From: Lutjanus erythropterus
Lineage: Eukaryota > Chordata > Actinopteri > Lutjaniformes > Lutjanidae
Direction: 5' to 3'
NCBI GenBank assembly: GCA_020091685.1
Contig: CM034601.1
Coordinates: 16,297,320 to 16,361,319 of the forward strand
DNA length: 64,000 nucleotides
The translations under genes and the position numbers were made by a program. The notes under the pieces were generated by a model, which worked only from the letters and a program-made list of their open reading frames with translations, did not search any database and was not told where the DNA came from. Below, one piece after another: positions 12,250 through 22,282 of the stretch; the first letter of the stretch is position 1, and every line of letters starts with the position of its first letter.

Positions 12250-12870
12250 TTTTTCCCTTATAAAATAAGGTAAGATAAAACTTCACTTGTCTCGGAGGAA
12301 ATTCTTGTGCCAAAGATTTCTTTAAAAAAAAAAAATGTAAGTAACATTAAAAAATAATCAAACAATAGAGTCATAAATATCAAGAATATAACTAACAAAT
12401 GAAAAAATAGTGACTAGTAGAATAACAATACAAATACGATAGGTTAAGTAAATATGTAAACTAAAATAAAGTAAAAATAAATAAATAAAACAGAACAGTA
12501 GTAGTGATGATGATGGTAAGATGAAGGTAAAAGGTAGAAGGTTGCATAGAAAATTTAAAATAATATTGCACATGATATTAAATGTAAAAATGCACACCAT
12601 ATTGGATGTAATATTGCATGATATTGAATGAAGTATCAATAATGAACATAATATTACATGACAACGAATGTAATATTGCACAACACTGGACTTAATATTG
12701 CACATGATAATGAATTTAATATTTCACAAAAATTAACATAATATTTGCACTGGCATTGGATGTAATATTACACAATAAAGAAAGTAATATCGCACATTAT
12801 ATTGAATGTAATATTGCACATGATGTTGGAAAAAGTAACACTGCACACAATATTTTTGTTCTGAGTGTCT
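12250..12870 (-). mobile_element. Inverted LINE 3' end with degenerate tandem repeat
   Basis: At 12,265-12,310 the reverse complement reads like a fish LINE tail (ATTTCCTCCGAGACAAGTG, then AAGTTTTATCTTACC). The region 12,550-12,860 is built from a degenerate 24 bp unit near tgtaatattgcacatgatat. Both parts are plausibly one 3' UTR inserted in reverse orientation. Confidence 0.5.
12550..12860 (+). repeat. Degenerate minisatellite, ~24 bp unit
   Basis: About a dozen imperfect copies of a unit resembling tgtaatattgcacatgatat plus tgaa can be followed by eye. Spacing varies because of small gains and losses. There is no coding potential. Confidence 0.65.
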
Positions 12871-13989
12871 GATTTCTCTCCTGGCTTTCATGCAGGTGAA
12901 GAGTTATTCAGTTTAAACGAACACTAATAATATTTCTATAAAAACATATGGCCTATTACATAGAATGGACAATTCAATATTGATGGAGAATATCATGCCA
13001 GAGTTTTGTTGTTTCATAGCATGTTAACCAGGTTTTGTTTAGACATTGCTGCTCATAATGTGGATCATAGACCTGTGTGAAGTTGTAACCTATTACCAGT
13101 TTAATATTTTAAAAAGACAAAAACAGTTAGATTAAAGCCTACAGGTTAAACTGATACTGAAACAGGAACATTATAATGTTTACAGAAAACTCCAAACAAC
13201 CACATCTTGCATTTGGGGTTGCCTTTACACCCTGGGTTCTGTTCTGTCACTCTAAAATGGAAACCCCAGTATTCCCACAGCACTTGAATGCACCAACAGA
13301 ATGTGTTTCAAATGAGCTTTTTTTTTTTAAGCGTGAAAGTGATCTCATAAATGAGATAGGGTCACACTAGGCATAATGTTCTCATTAGGGTGACATTCAT
13401 GTATCTTTGCAATCAATTTGGCTGTTTCTTAATGGCGCTATTCATATTTTAAAGGTACCCTTGCCTATTAAAGGGTATTTTATCATCTCAGTGTGCCTCT
13501 TTTTGTGCAGCCTTTTCTCAGATACCTTTTAGGCTGCTACAGAGCCATTCATTCATCCCTTTCTTTGCTCTGCTTAGTTATTCATCTGTGCAAGAACATC
13601 TGTTCCTCTTTTACATTACAGGTGCATTTACTTTAGTTACACTCATTTTTATCAAGGTAATTGCTGATTTCCTCAGCAGTGCACTGGATTTTAAACCACT
13701 GCAAAGGTCTCGCTATACAGAACATTAAACTAAAAGAAAAAGTTGTCCCAGAGATCAGCTGCTTGCTTTGTCTTTCTGTTATGGGCCTCTGGCCAATATG
13801 AGCTATAGGGGGAGCTCCAATATAATGTTTCAGACGTGCATTCCTCTAATCTAAAGCACTATGCTGCAGAGAATAAGAAATACATTCATATTTTTCATAG
13901 TCTGAGATTAATATGTTTGGAGGATTAGCTTGAAGGAACATTTTGCTGAAGTTGTTGTAAATGAGAGCTTAAACAAAGCAACAGATGTT

Positions 13990-14593
13990 GCATTTAAAAG
14001 GACAGTTCTCCCCCAAATCAAAAATGCATATTTTCCCTTGTGAGTTGCCAAGTTTTGGTGATATCTGTCATAGAGATGTCTGCCTTCTCTTGAATATAAT
14101 AGAACTAGATGGGACTCAGCTTGTGGTGTTCAAAGTGCCAAAAATATACATCTGAGAAACTCAACAGCAAAGACTCATTCCAGAAATCACGACCTGGTTA
14201 CTCAAGATAAGCCACAGACCCTTTTCTGAGCCGTTTCATGAGGGAATTACTTTCTTTCTACCTGCCAGTTGTATTACTGTGGAAGAAGCAAGCGTGCATC
14301 TACTCACGGACGAGAGATTACAGTTCAGCTGAGGGGAACGTCAATAATGTTTACATCCTGTGCCGTCACAAGCATGAGCCTCATCCATGAGTAGATGCAC
14401 ATTTCCTTGATATGTTTGGAGGGTGTGGGAAAGAAAATAGCTCACACAAGCAAGTGCTCACATCAATTTCTGTGGATTATCTTGAGTAATTGGGTCATGA
14501 TTTCTGGAAAGAGACGTTGTTGTTGAGTTTTCTAATTTATTTATTTATTTGTGCTTTGAGCACAACAAGCTGAGTGCCATCTAGTTCCATTAT
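13990..14593. mobile_element. ~600 bp foldback (palindromic) element
   Basis: Left arm 14,090-14,216 and right arm 14,470-14,594 are imperfect inverted repeats. Left ataatagaactagatgggac pairs with the complement of right gccatctagttccattat. Further matches cover ctcagcttgtggtg, aactcaacag, ccagaaatca and ctcaagataa. Inner arms around 14,290 (gtgcatctactcacgga) and 14,384 (atgagtagatgcac) also pair. The structure indicates a non-autonomous foldback DNA element without coding capacity. Confidence 0.7.
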
Positions 14594-14938
14594 AGGGCAG
14601 CAACTAACGATTATTTTCACTGGCAATTAATCAGTCGATTATTTTCTGGATTAATCGATTAGTTGTTTGGTCAACAAAATGTTAAAAAACGGTGAAAAAT
14701 GTCGATCATTGTTTCCCTAAGCCCAAGATGACGTCCTCAAATGTCTTATTTTGTTCACAACCCAAACGGATTCAGTTTATTGTCACAGAGATGAAAAAAA
14801 AAGAAAATATTCACATTTAACAAGCAGAGAATTTTGCATGAGTGACTCTGTCAAAAGTGAAAATGATTGATTGATTATTGAAATGGTTGAAGATAATTTA
14901 ATATTCGACTTATAGCCTTATCGATAATCAATGCAGCT
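14594..14938 (+). mobile_element. GGGCTGCAACTAA-family MITE (best preserved copy)
   Basis: It begins agggcagcaactaacgatta and ends tcgataatcaatgcagct. It has the diagnostic interior order: gtttggtcaacaaaatg, cccaagatgacgtcctc, caacccaaacggattcag, attcacatttaa. It starts directly at the edge of the foldback element. Probably hAT-like and non-autonomous. Confidence 0.7.
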
Positions 14939-15145
14939 AACATTAATTCTGTAAGATGACCCACATTTAGAGCTATGCCTCTAAATGTTTAATAATACTG
15001 AGCTTGTTGTGTGTCTGTGTGTATGGTTGATTCATTTCTATATGGGAAGATCATTTTACATACATATTTTACTTTTTTTTAAAACCTGAATTCTAAATAT
15101 TTCTGTATAAGTCAGCTCAATCAGAGCCTCCTGTTCTCAATCAGC

Positions 15146-15151
15146 CAATTA
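15146..15151 (-). promoter_or_regulatory. NOBOX-like TAATTG motif upstream of zar1l
   Basis: The minus strand reads TAATTG about 65 bp upstream of the zar1l ATG, overlapping a CCAAT on the plus strand. TAATTG is the core bound by the oocyte homeodomain factor NOBOX, a known regulator of oocyte genes. A 6-mer is weak evidence on its own. Confidence 0.25.
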
Positions 15152-15206
15152 GAGCTGCAAGAAGGCGACTGGTTAAATCCCAGCAGGAGGATCTGGGACT
15201 GGTTTC

Positions 15207-15308
15207 ATGGCTCCAGGATGGACGGGTTCCTGTCCACGTTTCCACCCTACAATGTGTGCGGTAACCCGGTCATCTGCGGCCCTCCGGCTCCGGACAGCAG
15301 CTGCGTGA
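15207..15308 (+). other. Upstream ORF overlapping the zar1l start
   Basis: An ATG at 15,207 (context ttcATGG) opens a 33-codon frame that runs out of frame across the zar1l start at 15,218 and ends at TGA 15,306-15,308. If the mRNA starts upstream of 15,207, ribosomes using this ATG would miss the main start. The reading frame is certain; translation is unknown. Confidence 0.5.
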
Positions 15309-15796
15309 AGAGAGAGGGCCGCTTCGTCACCCCGCAGGGCCTCAACTACCTGGAGCTCTGCAAGGCCATCATCGCCCAGGTGAACCCCGGCCTGCCTCCT
15401 CCTCCTCTCAGGAAGGCCAACACCAAGGAGTGCGGCGTGCAGGTCAACGCCAAGGTGGATAAAATCGTGCAGTGCTCGCTGGGTCCCAAAACGCTGTTCT
15501 GCCTGGAGGGCTGCGATCACAATGTGTCCTCGAAGTCTCCGAAGTCCCCGGAGGATCTGTCCATCACACCGCCGGTGAGCAACCTGCGCTTCCTGCGGCC
15601 CGTGTCCATCTACTCCCCGGTGTTTGACCGCAGGATCCCCCTGAAGAAAGACTGCGATGATGAGGGTGGGAGTGAAGGAGAAGACGAGCACACCGAGTCT
15701 GACGGAGATGCTGCTGAGACGGATCAGACTGGTGAGGACACAGTGAAGGACTTCAAGACAACTTTCCACCGCTCCTCAAGGGGCTCCAACTTTCAG
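15218..15796 (+). CDS. zar1l: zar1l exon 1
   Basis: 193 codons, from MDGFLSTFPPYNVCGNP to the end GSNFQ, followed by donor CAG|GTGTGT. It carries the variable N-terminal region, the proline run LPPPPLRKANTKECG and the acidic stretch. Confidence 0.93.
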
Positions 15797-18042
15797 GTGT
15801 GTTTCAGTGTCAGAGAAACCCTCAAGAAAACAAACACAATGATAATTGGTCCTGTTTTATAATTAGAAAAATAATTCAGACCAAAGTCCCAGAATTCAGT
15901 GGGTATATGCTCTTAAATTAGGGGAGACCTGGGGCAGTTGTAACCTCTTTTTTGCATGTTCTGTCATAACTTGACTACTTAAAGTTGGGATCAAATGCAA
16001 AATAGCTTTTTAACTGTTTAGATCACATTGCCGGTAATATTGTTCACCTATTTTACAATAACCCCTGTCCCCCCCGGTGTAAAAACAATGTATTTGTATT
16101 TTATATCATAATATTGGGAAATCTGTTGTTCCTTCAATTAAAACAAAACACAGTATATGCTATGACAGAGCTAAGGCTGATGGTGCATTCAAGACGATGT
16201 TGGTGGTTGAAATATCCAACTTCTGACCTCGAACTGCTCCAGGTACACAGCGCCTAAAGTAAACAAAAAACATGATCTTGACAAATTGAGTTTCACTGAC
16301 ATTCATTTGAACCCTCAGCAGTGCAGCCTCGTTGCACAAACCAGGTTTTGTTATATGATTGATTTATTGTATGACATCACATCATGTCATACAGGGACTT
16401 CTTCATGAGGCCGGGGTAGATGAATTTTCCCTGAGTTTGCAAGTAGCAACTTCGACTTTAAGTGGTGTTCAATTGTATTTTCTATTAGTAAGAGGTTGGC
16501 AATTTATGGGTCCCGAGTCGTCTGGAATGTAGGATGAGATTCATTAGCTTAGAAGCAACAGTACGGTCCATCACCATCAACCCTTGTTCTGCTTCACCAA
16601 AGTACCATCATTACGGGCCCGCTGGATAGAATTTATTCACTTTGGGCAAAGTGGTGACTGTGACAGAAGATTATGCATGAGGCATTTTACAGTGGGCTGC
16701 TTCAGCAACAAATGTTGGCTACGTGGATCATACAATGGACTGGGCCTCACTGACAGGCAGGAAGAGAATCCTCCTGAGAATGTGCAGAGTCAGTGTCATC
16801 ACTCTAGCTTGTTTCTGACTGGATAGATTTCATAAAAGGCAGTGTCTCAAGGCCTCTGTTGATCCAGCCTCAAAAGTTTTTGTTTCTTGCATGTCCTCAA
16901 TCAGTATGTCACACAGAAAGCCTACCTTCATCACAACGCAACTGTGTGCAGTGACTTTGTGCACAAGTGATGTCAGTTGGAGCAGATATTGGCTTGGCAC
17001 AGCTATATCAGTACCGGCCTATATGCTGTCCAGTATGCATGAAACAAAACATAATGCAGATTTTTAGTTTTATAGGCAGCATTAAATACAAATGAAAAGT
17101 TAAGTTTAGTGGCCTGACGTCACTTTGGCAAATAAACTTTGTCAAAAGTGTTTCATACCCACATTTGAGGGTATTTGTGTTATGTATACATTCTGTTTTT
17201 TAAACCCTTTTATACGCACCGTATAATACAGAATATACACATAAATACATGTTTTTATCAGCATCTTCACCAAAAATCCAGTTTTGGTCGGGCTCTAATT
17301 TCAGTGTTTGTCTTTATTTTAGTTTCTGGAGCAGAGGTATGGATTTTTCCACTGCAAAAAGTGCAACATCCGGTGGGAGAGTGCTTATGTCTGGTGCATC
17401 TCTGGAACCAGTAAGGTTGGTGGCCTGCTGTTTATTACCCTCTACGGTTTAGCACACAATAAATTAATTTTGGTAAAACCTTCATAATAAGAATTGATGA
17501 TATACACTTTTTTTTTTAATGTTGACAGGTGTACTACAAGCAGCTCTGTCGGAAGTGTCAGATGGGGTTTAATCCCTACAGAGTGGAGTCCATCCTCTGC
17601 AAGGTACATTTACTTGTCTTTTGTTACTCCAAGAGGAAATGTAGCAAGATGAATTAACCACTTTAGTTTAGTACTGAACTCTAACAGGTGGATCAGACCA
17701 ACGTTTTTCTTGAAAATGTTTTTTTTTAATTTGGAGCTTTCATAATGTCCCTGAACACCTGATGACTGTGCATGATTGTGATTCTAGTATTGAGGTGAGG
17801 GTTTCTCAGTTTGTTGAAATTGCATCCTTCACCAGGAGTCAGAAACATCCTCTCTGTTTCTTCTTCTTCCCTTCACTGTCTCCTCCTCTGTGTCTCAGGG
17901 TTGCTCTCAGACGTGCTGCAGCTGTGAGAAGAAGCAGAGACACATCAACATGAAGAGGCCTCATCGACAGGACCTGTGCTGTCGCTGCAAAGGCATGAGG
18001 CTGTCCTGTGACGCCACCTACAGCTTCAAATACATCGTCTGA
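15218..18042 (+). CDS. zar1l: Zygote arrest protein 1-like, complete four-exon gene
   Basis: Join of 15,218-15,796, 17,323-17,415, 17,529-17,603 and 17,899-18,042, giving 296 residues; all exons are whole-codon lengths with GT-AG introns. ZAR1-family proteins are cytoplasmic RNA-binding factors of oocytes and early embryos that control maternal mRNA translation and storage. Residues ~64-90 carry the conserved block NTKECGVQVNAKVDKIVQCS followed by LGPKTL, which resembles ZAR1L. The middle (~145-190) is acidic and variable. Residues 194-296 form the highly conserved C-terminal cysteine-rich zinc-binding domain (HCKKC, YVWCISGT, LCRKCQMGFNPYRVE, CSC, KRPHRQDLCCRC, SCDATYSFKYIV). The start at 15,218 was chosen because it gives the frame that joins all exons. 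ZAR1L rather than ZAR1 is supported by the N-terminal block and by linkage to fry and pds5b. Convergent with fry. Confidence 0.93.
17323..17415 (+). CDS. zar1l: zar1l exon 2
   Basis: 31 codons, FLEQRYGFFHCKKCNIRWES to CISGTSK, flanked by ttattttAG and AAG|GTTGGT. This is the start of the zinc-binding domain with CKKC and the WESAYVWCISGT signature. Confidence 0.93.
17529..17603 (+). CDS. zar1l: zar1l exon 3
   Basis: 25 codons, VYYKQLCRKCQMGFNPYRVE to SILCK, flanked by gttgacAG and AAG|GTACAT. It contains the second cysteine pair and the invariant GFNPYRVE motif. Confidence 0.93.
17899..18042 (+). CDS. zar1l: zar1l exon 4 with stop
   Basis: 47 codons plus TGA, GCSQTCCSCEKKQRHINMKR to SFKYIV. 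The acceptor is tgtctcAG. It holds the remaining cysteines and the conserved C-terminus TYSFKYIV typical of the ZAR1 family. Confidence 0.93.
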   Translation, partial: GCSQTCCSCEKKQRHINMKRPHRQDLCCRCKGMRLSCDATYSFKYIV

Positions 18043-18222
18043 GCCGCCCCGACATGTTCGCTCTGCTCTGGAATCCTCCATTCATCACCTAGATGTTGAT
18101 CTGATGGCACTTATCAGCAGACAGCTCATATCTCTGTCTTGGTTGTCCTTTTTGAAGCGACTTCTCAGCATCCCTTCATTCATCCTGGGGCTAAACATGA
18201 AAAAACTATTTTTGTGAGAGAA

Positions 18223-18242
18223 AATAAAGTTTGTGAAATAAA
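18223..18242 (+). terminator. zar1l: zar1l polyadenylation signals
   Basis: Two AATAAA hexamers at 18,223-18,228 and 18,237-18,242 lie about 180-200 bp after the zar1l stop. Cleavage is expected shortly after, near 18,255-18,270, giving a short 3' UTR. Confidence 0.7.
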
Positions 18243-18546
18243 CACATTGCATCTCAAAGGTTGATTGAATTCTGGTTGATTGACTAATTATGTGCACGGA
18301 GGTGAGTATGCAGTGAGAAGCATCTGAAGCAAAGTCACTGTTCACAATGACTGTTGAGCATTTGTCATGTGAGGAGCCAGAAAATTTAATTACCCATCTT
18401 AAAGGGTAACTACAGTATTTTTCAATCTGCACCCTATTTTCCTGTTTTTTGGAAATCTGTTCAGTATTCAGTGGGACCACTGCAGCCATCAGCTGTGAAA
18501 CGGGCTGATAACGTTGTAGATATTTTTGTTCAAGAGTAATATACAT

Positions 18547-18552
18547 TTTATT
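18547..18552 (-). terminator. fry: Candidate distal poly(A) signal for fry
   Basis: AATAAA on the minus strand. It is the first canonical hexamer I find downstream of the fry stop at 22,283; an ATTAAA occurs earlier, at 19,155-19,160. If used, the fry 3' UTR would be 3.1-3.7 kb and end close to the zar1l 3' end. Confidence 0.35.
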
Positions 18553-18655
18553 TAAAGCTACTACAAAGAACCTTCATATTTTGATTTTGGAGGCCCCTGT
18601 GGACAAAAGAGGTAGTGTTTCCTCCAGCTTAAACACAAAATATATCTTCAAAAAT
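18550..18655 (+). repeat. Short interspersed repeat, partner at 51.2 kb
   Basis: Contains ttaaagctactacaaagaac, ttcatattttgattttggag and gcccctgtggacaaaag. The reverse complement of 51,228-51,302 has the same order of motifs. Family unknown. Confidence 0.5.
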
Positions 18656-21600
18656 AAAACTGTAATAAAAATCTTCTTAATTTTAGGTGGTTAACTTACT
18701 ACTCACTGTAATTTTGTATGAGGAAAAAGCGAACAAGGGCTCATTTTTATCTGATTTCACACAGAATCTGACCTCGTGGCAGCCATCAACAACTGCATAG
18801 AAAAAGCCAGTCTTCTCCCAGATGATCTAGTTCATGTAAGTCGTATAGAGACATCAGACGGTATTGTAAGCAGACAAACTTGACAGAATAAAGTAGAGAC
18901 AAAGTAAAATTCACCAAAAACATTTTGGTGAATCTTTTCACTGTTCCAACAATCACCAGCCCTGATTTGGTTGAAAATAAACCCTCGTTCACAGAGGGAG
19001 ATGTGAAAATATTCTGACTACACGCCGTTTCTTCCTGCTGCTTCTCTGATGTACCAATACAACTTTTTCCAATACAAGTGCTTCACTGACAGTGTTTCTT
19101 TTTTTTCAGTTCAGGTTTTGTCTTCAGTGCCAAATTGTATTTTCGGTGCCAAAATTTAATGTCACTGTTCTAGCCCCATAAAAATATGGTCTAGGTTGGA
19201 AAATACCCAAGTTACACTTTACATTTTGAAAAGGATTTGATTTTATGTCTGCATCTGCCAGTGGACCATCAGGATAAGAGTGGAATAATAATGTGTTAAT
19301 TCCAGTTATAACAAATGAGTCCTAACAAGTCTGACAAATGAGAAGTTTGACAAATGAGTCTTGATACTAATGAGTGAAATACAAGAAATAATTTTCATGA
19401 GTCTTTTACTTTGACACCGACTTGTACAGAGCATCAACTCAAAAAACAACTTCACAAAGGCTGTAAAAGTATTTACAAGGTGAAAAAAAACAACTACAGT
19501 CTGAATCTAAAAAGCTTTAAAAATGTGCAATTTCTTGTTTGGCATGCACACACACGTTCTCCCACACACAGGAAAAAAAAAACAAAAAAACAAAAACATA
19601 CCCGCATGAGCTCAAAGCTCCCTTTTGTATCTCATACAAACATATCTTTCAGATAAAATATGGTTTTTGTTAATAAATAGTTCAAACACTCCATACAGTA
19701 CACAGAAGATGCATGCATGGCAGTTTGATTTGAGAGAACAAACATTGATATAAAACCTAATGAGTGTTGATTTATAGCTGATCAGATATAAATAGGAAAA
19801 AGATATTTGTACAGCAAGAGGGGAAACGAGGGAGAGTCACAAAAAAGGGCCGACGACGGGAAGTGTTGGACTTCAGTAGTAACACAGGATTTGTTTTGAA
19901 CATCGACAATGAGTGCTGAATGTCAGCATTTCCCTTAACGTGTAAGGTAACTACATACCACACACAAACATATGCTACAATGGTTGTGTGCCCATAACTA
20001 GAAACAGTATACAGACAGACAAAATATTTGAGTGTATACATGCACCATCCTCATGGCGTGTGAACACAGAAGGTCAACAGTGTAGGACAGTGTGCACACT
20101 CACTAATGATGCTACCACAGATAATGGCATGATTAGTCTACCAATGTTTACAACAGTAGTCAGGAGCTGGTTCACTGATACAGAATATAAGCAGAGCGAG
20201 GAGGGCAGCATGAGGAATTAACGCTTGAATATTCTGCATCCGCTCTTTATCGATCAGTCTTTCAGTCAGTCTGTTGGAGAGGTCAGACTTGTAGGGAGCG
20301 AAAAAAAGGGACACGAGTACAGTAGAAAGCATTCAACTGGGTCATGCATTGCACAATTTCCTCCAAAAAAACAGTAGAGACAACAGGAGAGAAAAGTTAA
20401 TCCAGCTTTTTCAGCCTTTTCTCTCACAGTTACAAAACAAACAGTAACATGACTTCCTCTCTGTGACATTTTTCTTTTTAAAAACTAATACCAAAACTCC
20501 ACTTAGTGCAAAAACTCTACCAGTGTCACAGGTAGTTTCCTCACTGTCTTTCTGGTGACGCCACCAGCAAACCCTCATGAAGGAGGCAGCAACAGTCAAT
20601 CAAGTTCAATCAGGTCTTGAGTTCCTCTGGGAAGCAAGTTTAGAAATCCAAGCTCAAAGCCTTCACAGGTCCTCCGGGTGCAGAACAGATGAGACGCTGA
20701 GTGACGACCATCAAGCAGGACTTAAACCAGGAGCACATCAATTTTACAACAAGTAGCTGTAAAGCAAAGCCGGCGCTCGCGTATAATCACATCAGGTCGT
20801 CTTTATCAGCAGGCAGCACTCTGTAGTATCGCGTGTGTTCAGTGTTTCGTCCTGTTATTAAAGTGTCAAATCTGCAAGTGTGTCGTCTTCTCCTTTTCAG
20901 ATTCAAAGATCTGCTCAGAAACACTGTAAAAAGTAACTTCAGACAACTCAAAATGTCAAGACAACTTATTGCAATAAATTTTTGAGTTCTCAACATAAAC
21001 TCTTAAGGTTTGAAATAAACTACAAAAGTTTTGCCATCCTATAATCTTTAGTTGAGATAATTTACTTATCTTCTTTAGAAAAACTTTCAATCTTTCAGGT
21101 TTGGGGACACAAAAAAATATAATATTAAAATACTGAAGGAGCAATATGCAGCAATTGTGCAGGCAAAAATAACTAAAAAAAAGTTTTGCTGACCTATAAT
21201 CTTCAGTTGAGATAATGTAATAATGTACATGAGATAATGTTTTTCTAAACAAAAGTTTGAGAGCTTGGGCTCAAAACTCAAGAATCTAATGCAGTATGTT
21301 GCCTTAAAATTTTGAGTTTTCTCAACTTTTTTGTTTTTACAGTGAACAGTCAGTTTCAGGCATTTGAATTCACAGAAGTCTCTTTAGGTCCTCTGACAGT
21401 GTAAGTTGACATCTCAGGTTTGGACGTCTGACGGTTCAGCATTCAGGAGCCCCCCTACTTTCAGTAGGGGCAGGGCGGCGTGCCCCACCTTCCCCAGGTA
21501 GCGAGATAAGGGCATGGCTGCACCTCCGAGGGAGCAACAACAGCCCCATGCAGCAGCCTCTCCTGGGCCGGTGGGACAGGGAGGGGGAGGCGGGGGAGGG

Positions 21601-22282
21601 AGGAGGGATGAAGACGGCGCAGGGCCGTGGGTTAAGACTGTGTCGTGGTTGGGGTGCAGAACTGGCGATGGGGTTGATTGTTTGTATGGCGAGCGAGGGA
21701 AATGGGGGAGGTGTGAGCCCCGTGGCGGAGCAGGTGGTGCGTTTGTGTCGGAGTGTGCGAGCAGGGTGGGTTCAGAAGCGACAGTTGGGAGCATGTTAGA
21801 GGTAAGAGATGATTTGAGGTGTTTGCTGCTGTGTATATGTAACAGTGGTGAGCTGTGTGATGAATGTCCTCTGAAAGGATGATAAATGTTATCGTTGAGA
21901 TAGCTCCTCCTGAGCTTGTGTGTGCGTGGCAGTGTAAAATCTGGTGTGTTTGAGCAGCTGTGCGATGAGAACAGGTCTGGAGGTTTGGGAAAATCAAGCA
22001 AAGACGTATCAGAGTCTGCAGTGGATGAGGATGAGGATAGCAGCGGAAGGTTTGGGTCTAAATATGGTTCTGGTGGTGGTGTTGGGAGAGGCGGCAGGCC
22101 GGTATCTGTCTGGAGCTGTGCAGCCGAGGCAGCAGACACACAGGTGGAGGCAGGGGCCAGGTGTGCGGGTGCTGGGCATCCTCTATAGGAGTAGGCAGAG
22201 ATGGTTTTGGAAGCGTCAATGGTTGCAATGACGGGGGAGGTAAGGGAGGGGAAGGAGGGGGTGGGGGACTCCTGAGCTCCTG
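18560..22282 (-). other. fry: fry 3' UTR and intergenic sequence
   Basis: No conserved coding exon is visible apart from frames discussed elsewhere. The part next to the stop (21,414-22,282) is GC-rich with a strong purine/pyrimidine strand bias. A 423 bp MITE sits at 20,922-21,344. Below about 20.9 kb the sequence is ordinary AT-rich DNA. The true 3' end of fry is not determined; candidate poly(A) signals are ATTAAA at 19,155-19,160 and AATAAA at 18,547-18,552. Confidence 0.5.
20922..21344. mobile_element. CACTG-ended MITE in fry 3' region
   Basis: The ends cactgtaaaaa and tttttacagtg form a perfect 11 bp inverted repeat. The interior carries two related blocks (agttttgccatcctataatc at ~21,028 and agttttgctgacctataatc at ~21,181), so part of it is internally duplicated. 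Ends of this type are common on CACTA/EnSpm-like non-autonomous elements in fish. A relative lies at about 26,120-26,459. Confidence 0.75.

Larger units (their letters stand above)
12061..15206. other. pds5b-zar1l intergenic region, no gene seen
   Basis: No coding exon is recognisable on either strand, and nothing resembling brca2, n4bp2l1 or n4bp2l2, which occupy this interval in mammals. Contents are an inverted LINE tail (12.25-12.87 kb), unremarkable AT-rich sequence (12.9-13.95 kb), a foldback element (13.99-14.59 kb), a MITE (14.59-14.94 kb) and the zar1l upstream region. Confidence 0.6.

Noticed and set aside
12358-12705. 115-codon minus-strand hydrophobic frame
   Set aside because: Runs through the degenerate minisatellite and LINE tail; AT-rich repeat translation only.
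12550-12860. Possible CRISPR-like array
   Set aside because: Units are degenerate and directly adjacent without unique spacers, and the genome is vertebrate.
12061-15206. Remnant brca2 or N4BP2L exons
   Set aside because: I looked for the conserved BRCA2 N-terminal exon and other protein-like stretches on both strands and saw none.
15173-15769. 198-codon minus-strand open frame opposite zar1l exon 1
   Set aside because: Antisense shadow of a GC-rich coding exon; the plus-strand frame is conserved and splices correctly.
17839-18081. 80-codon minus-strand frame opposite zar1l exon 4
   Set aside because: Shadow of the conserved zinc-finger exon on the plus strand.
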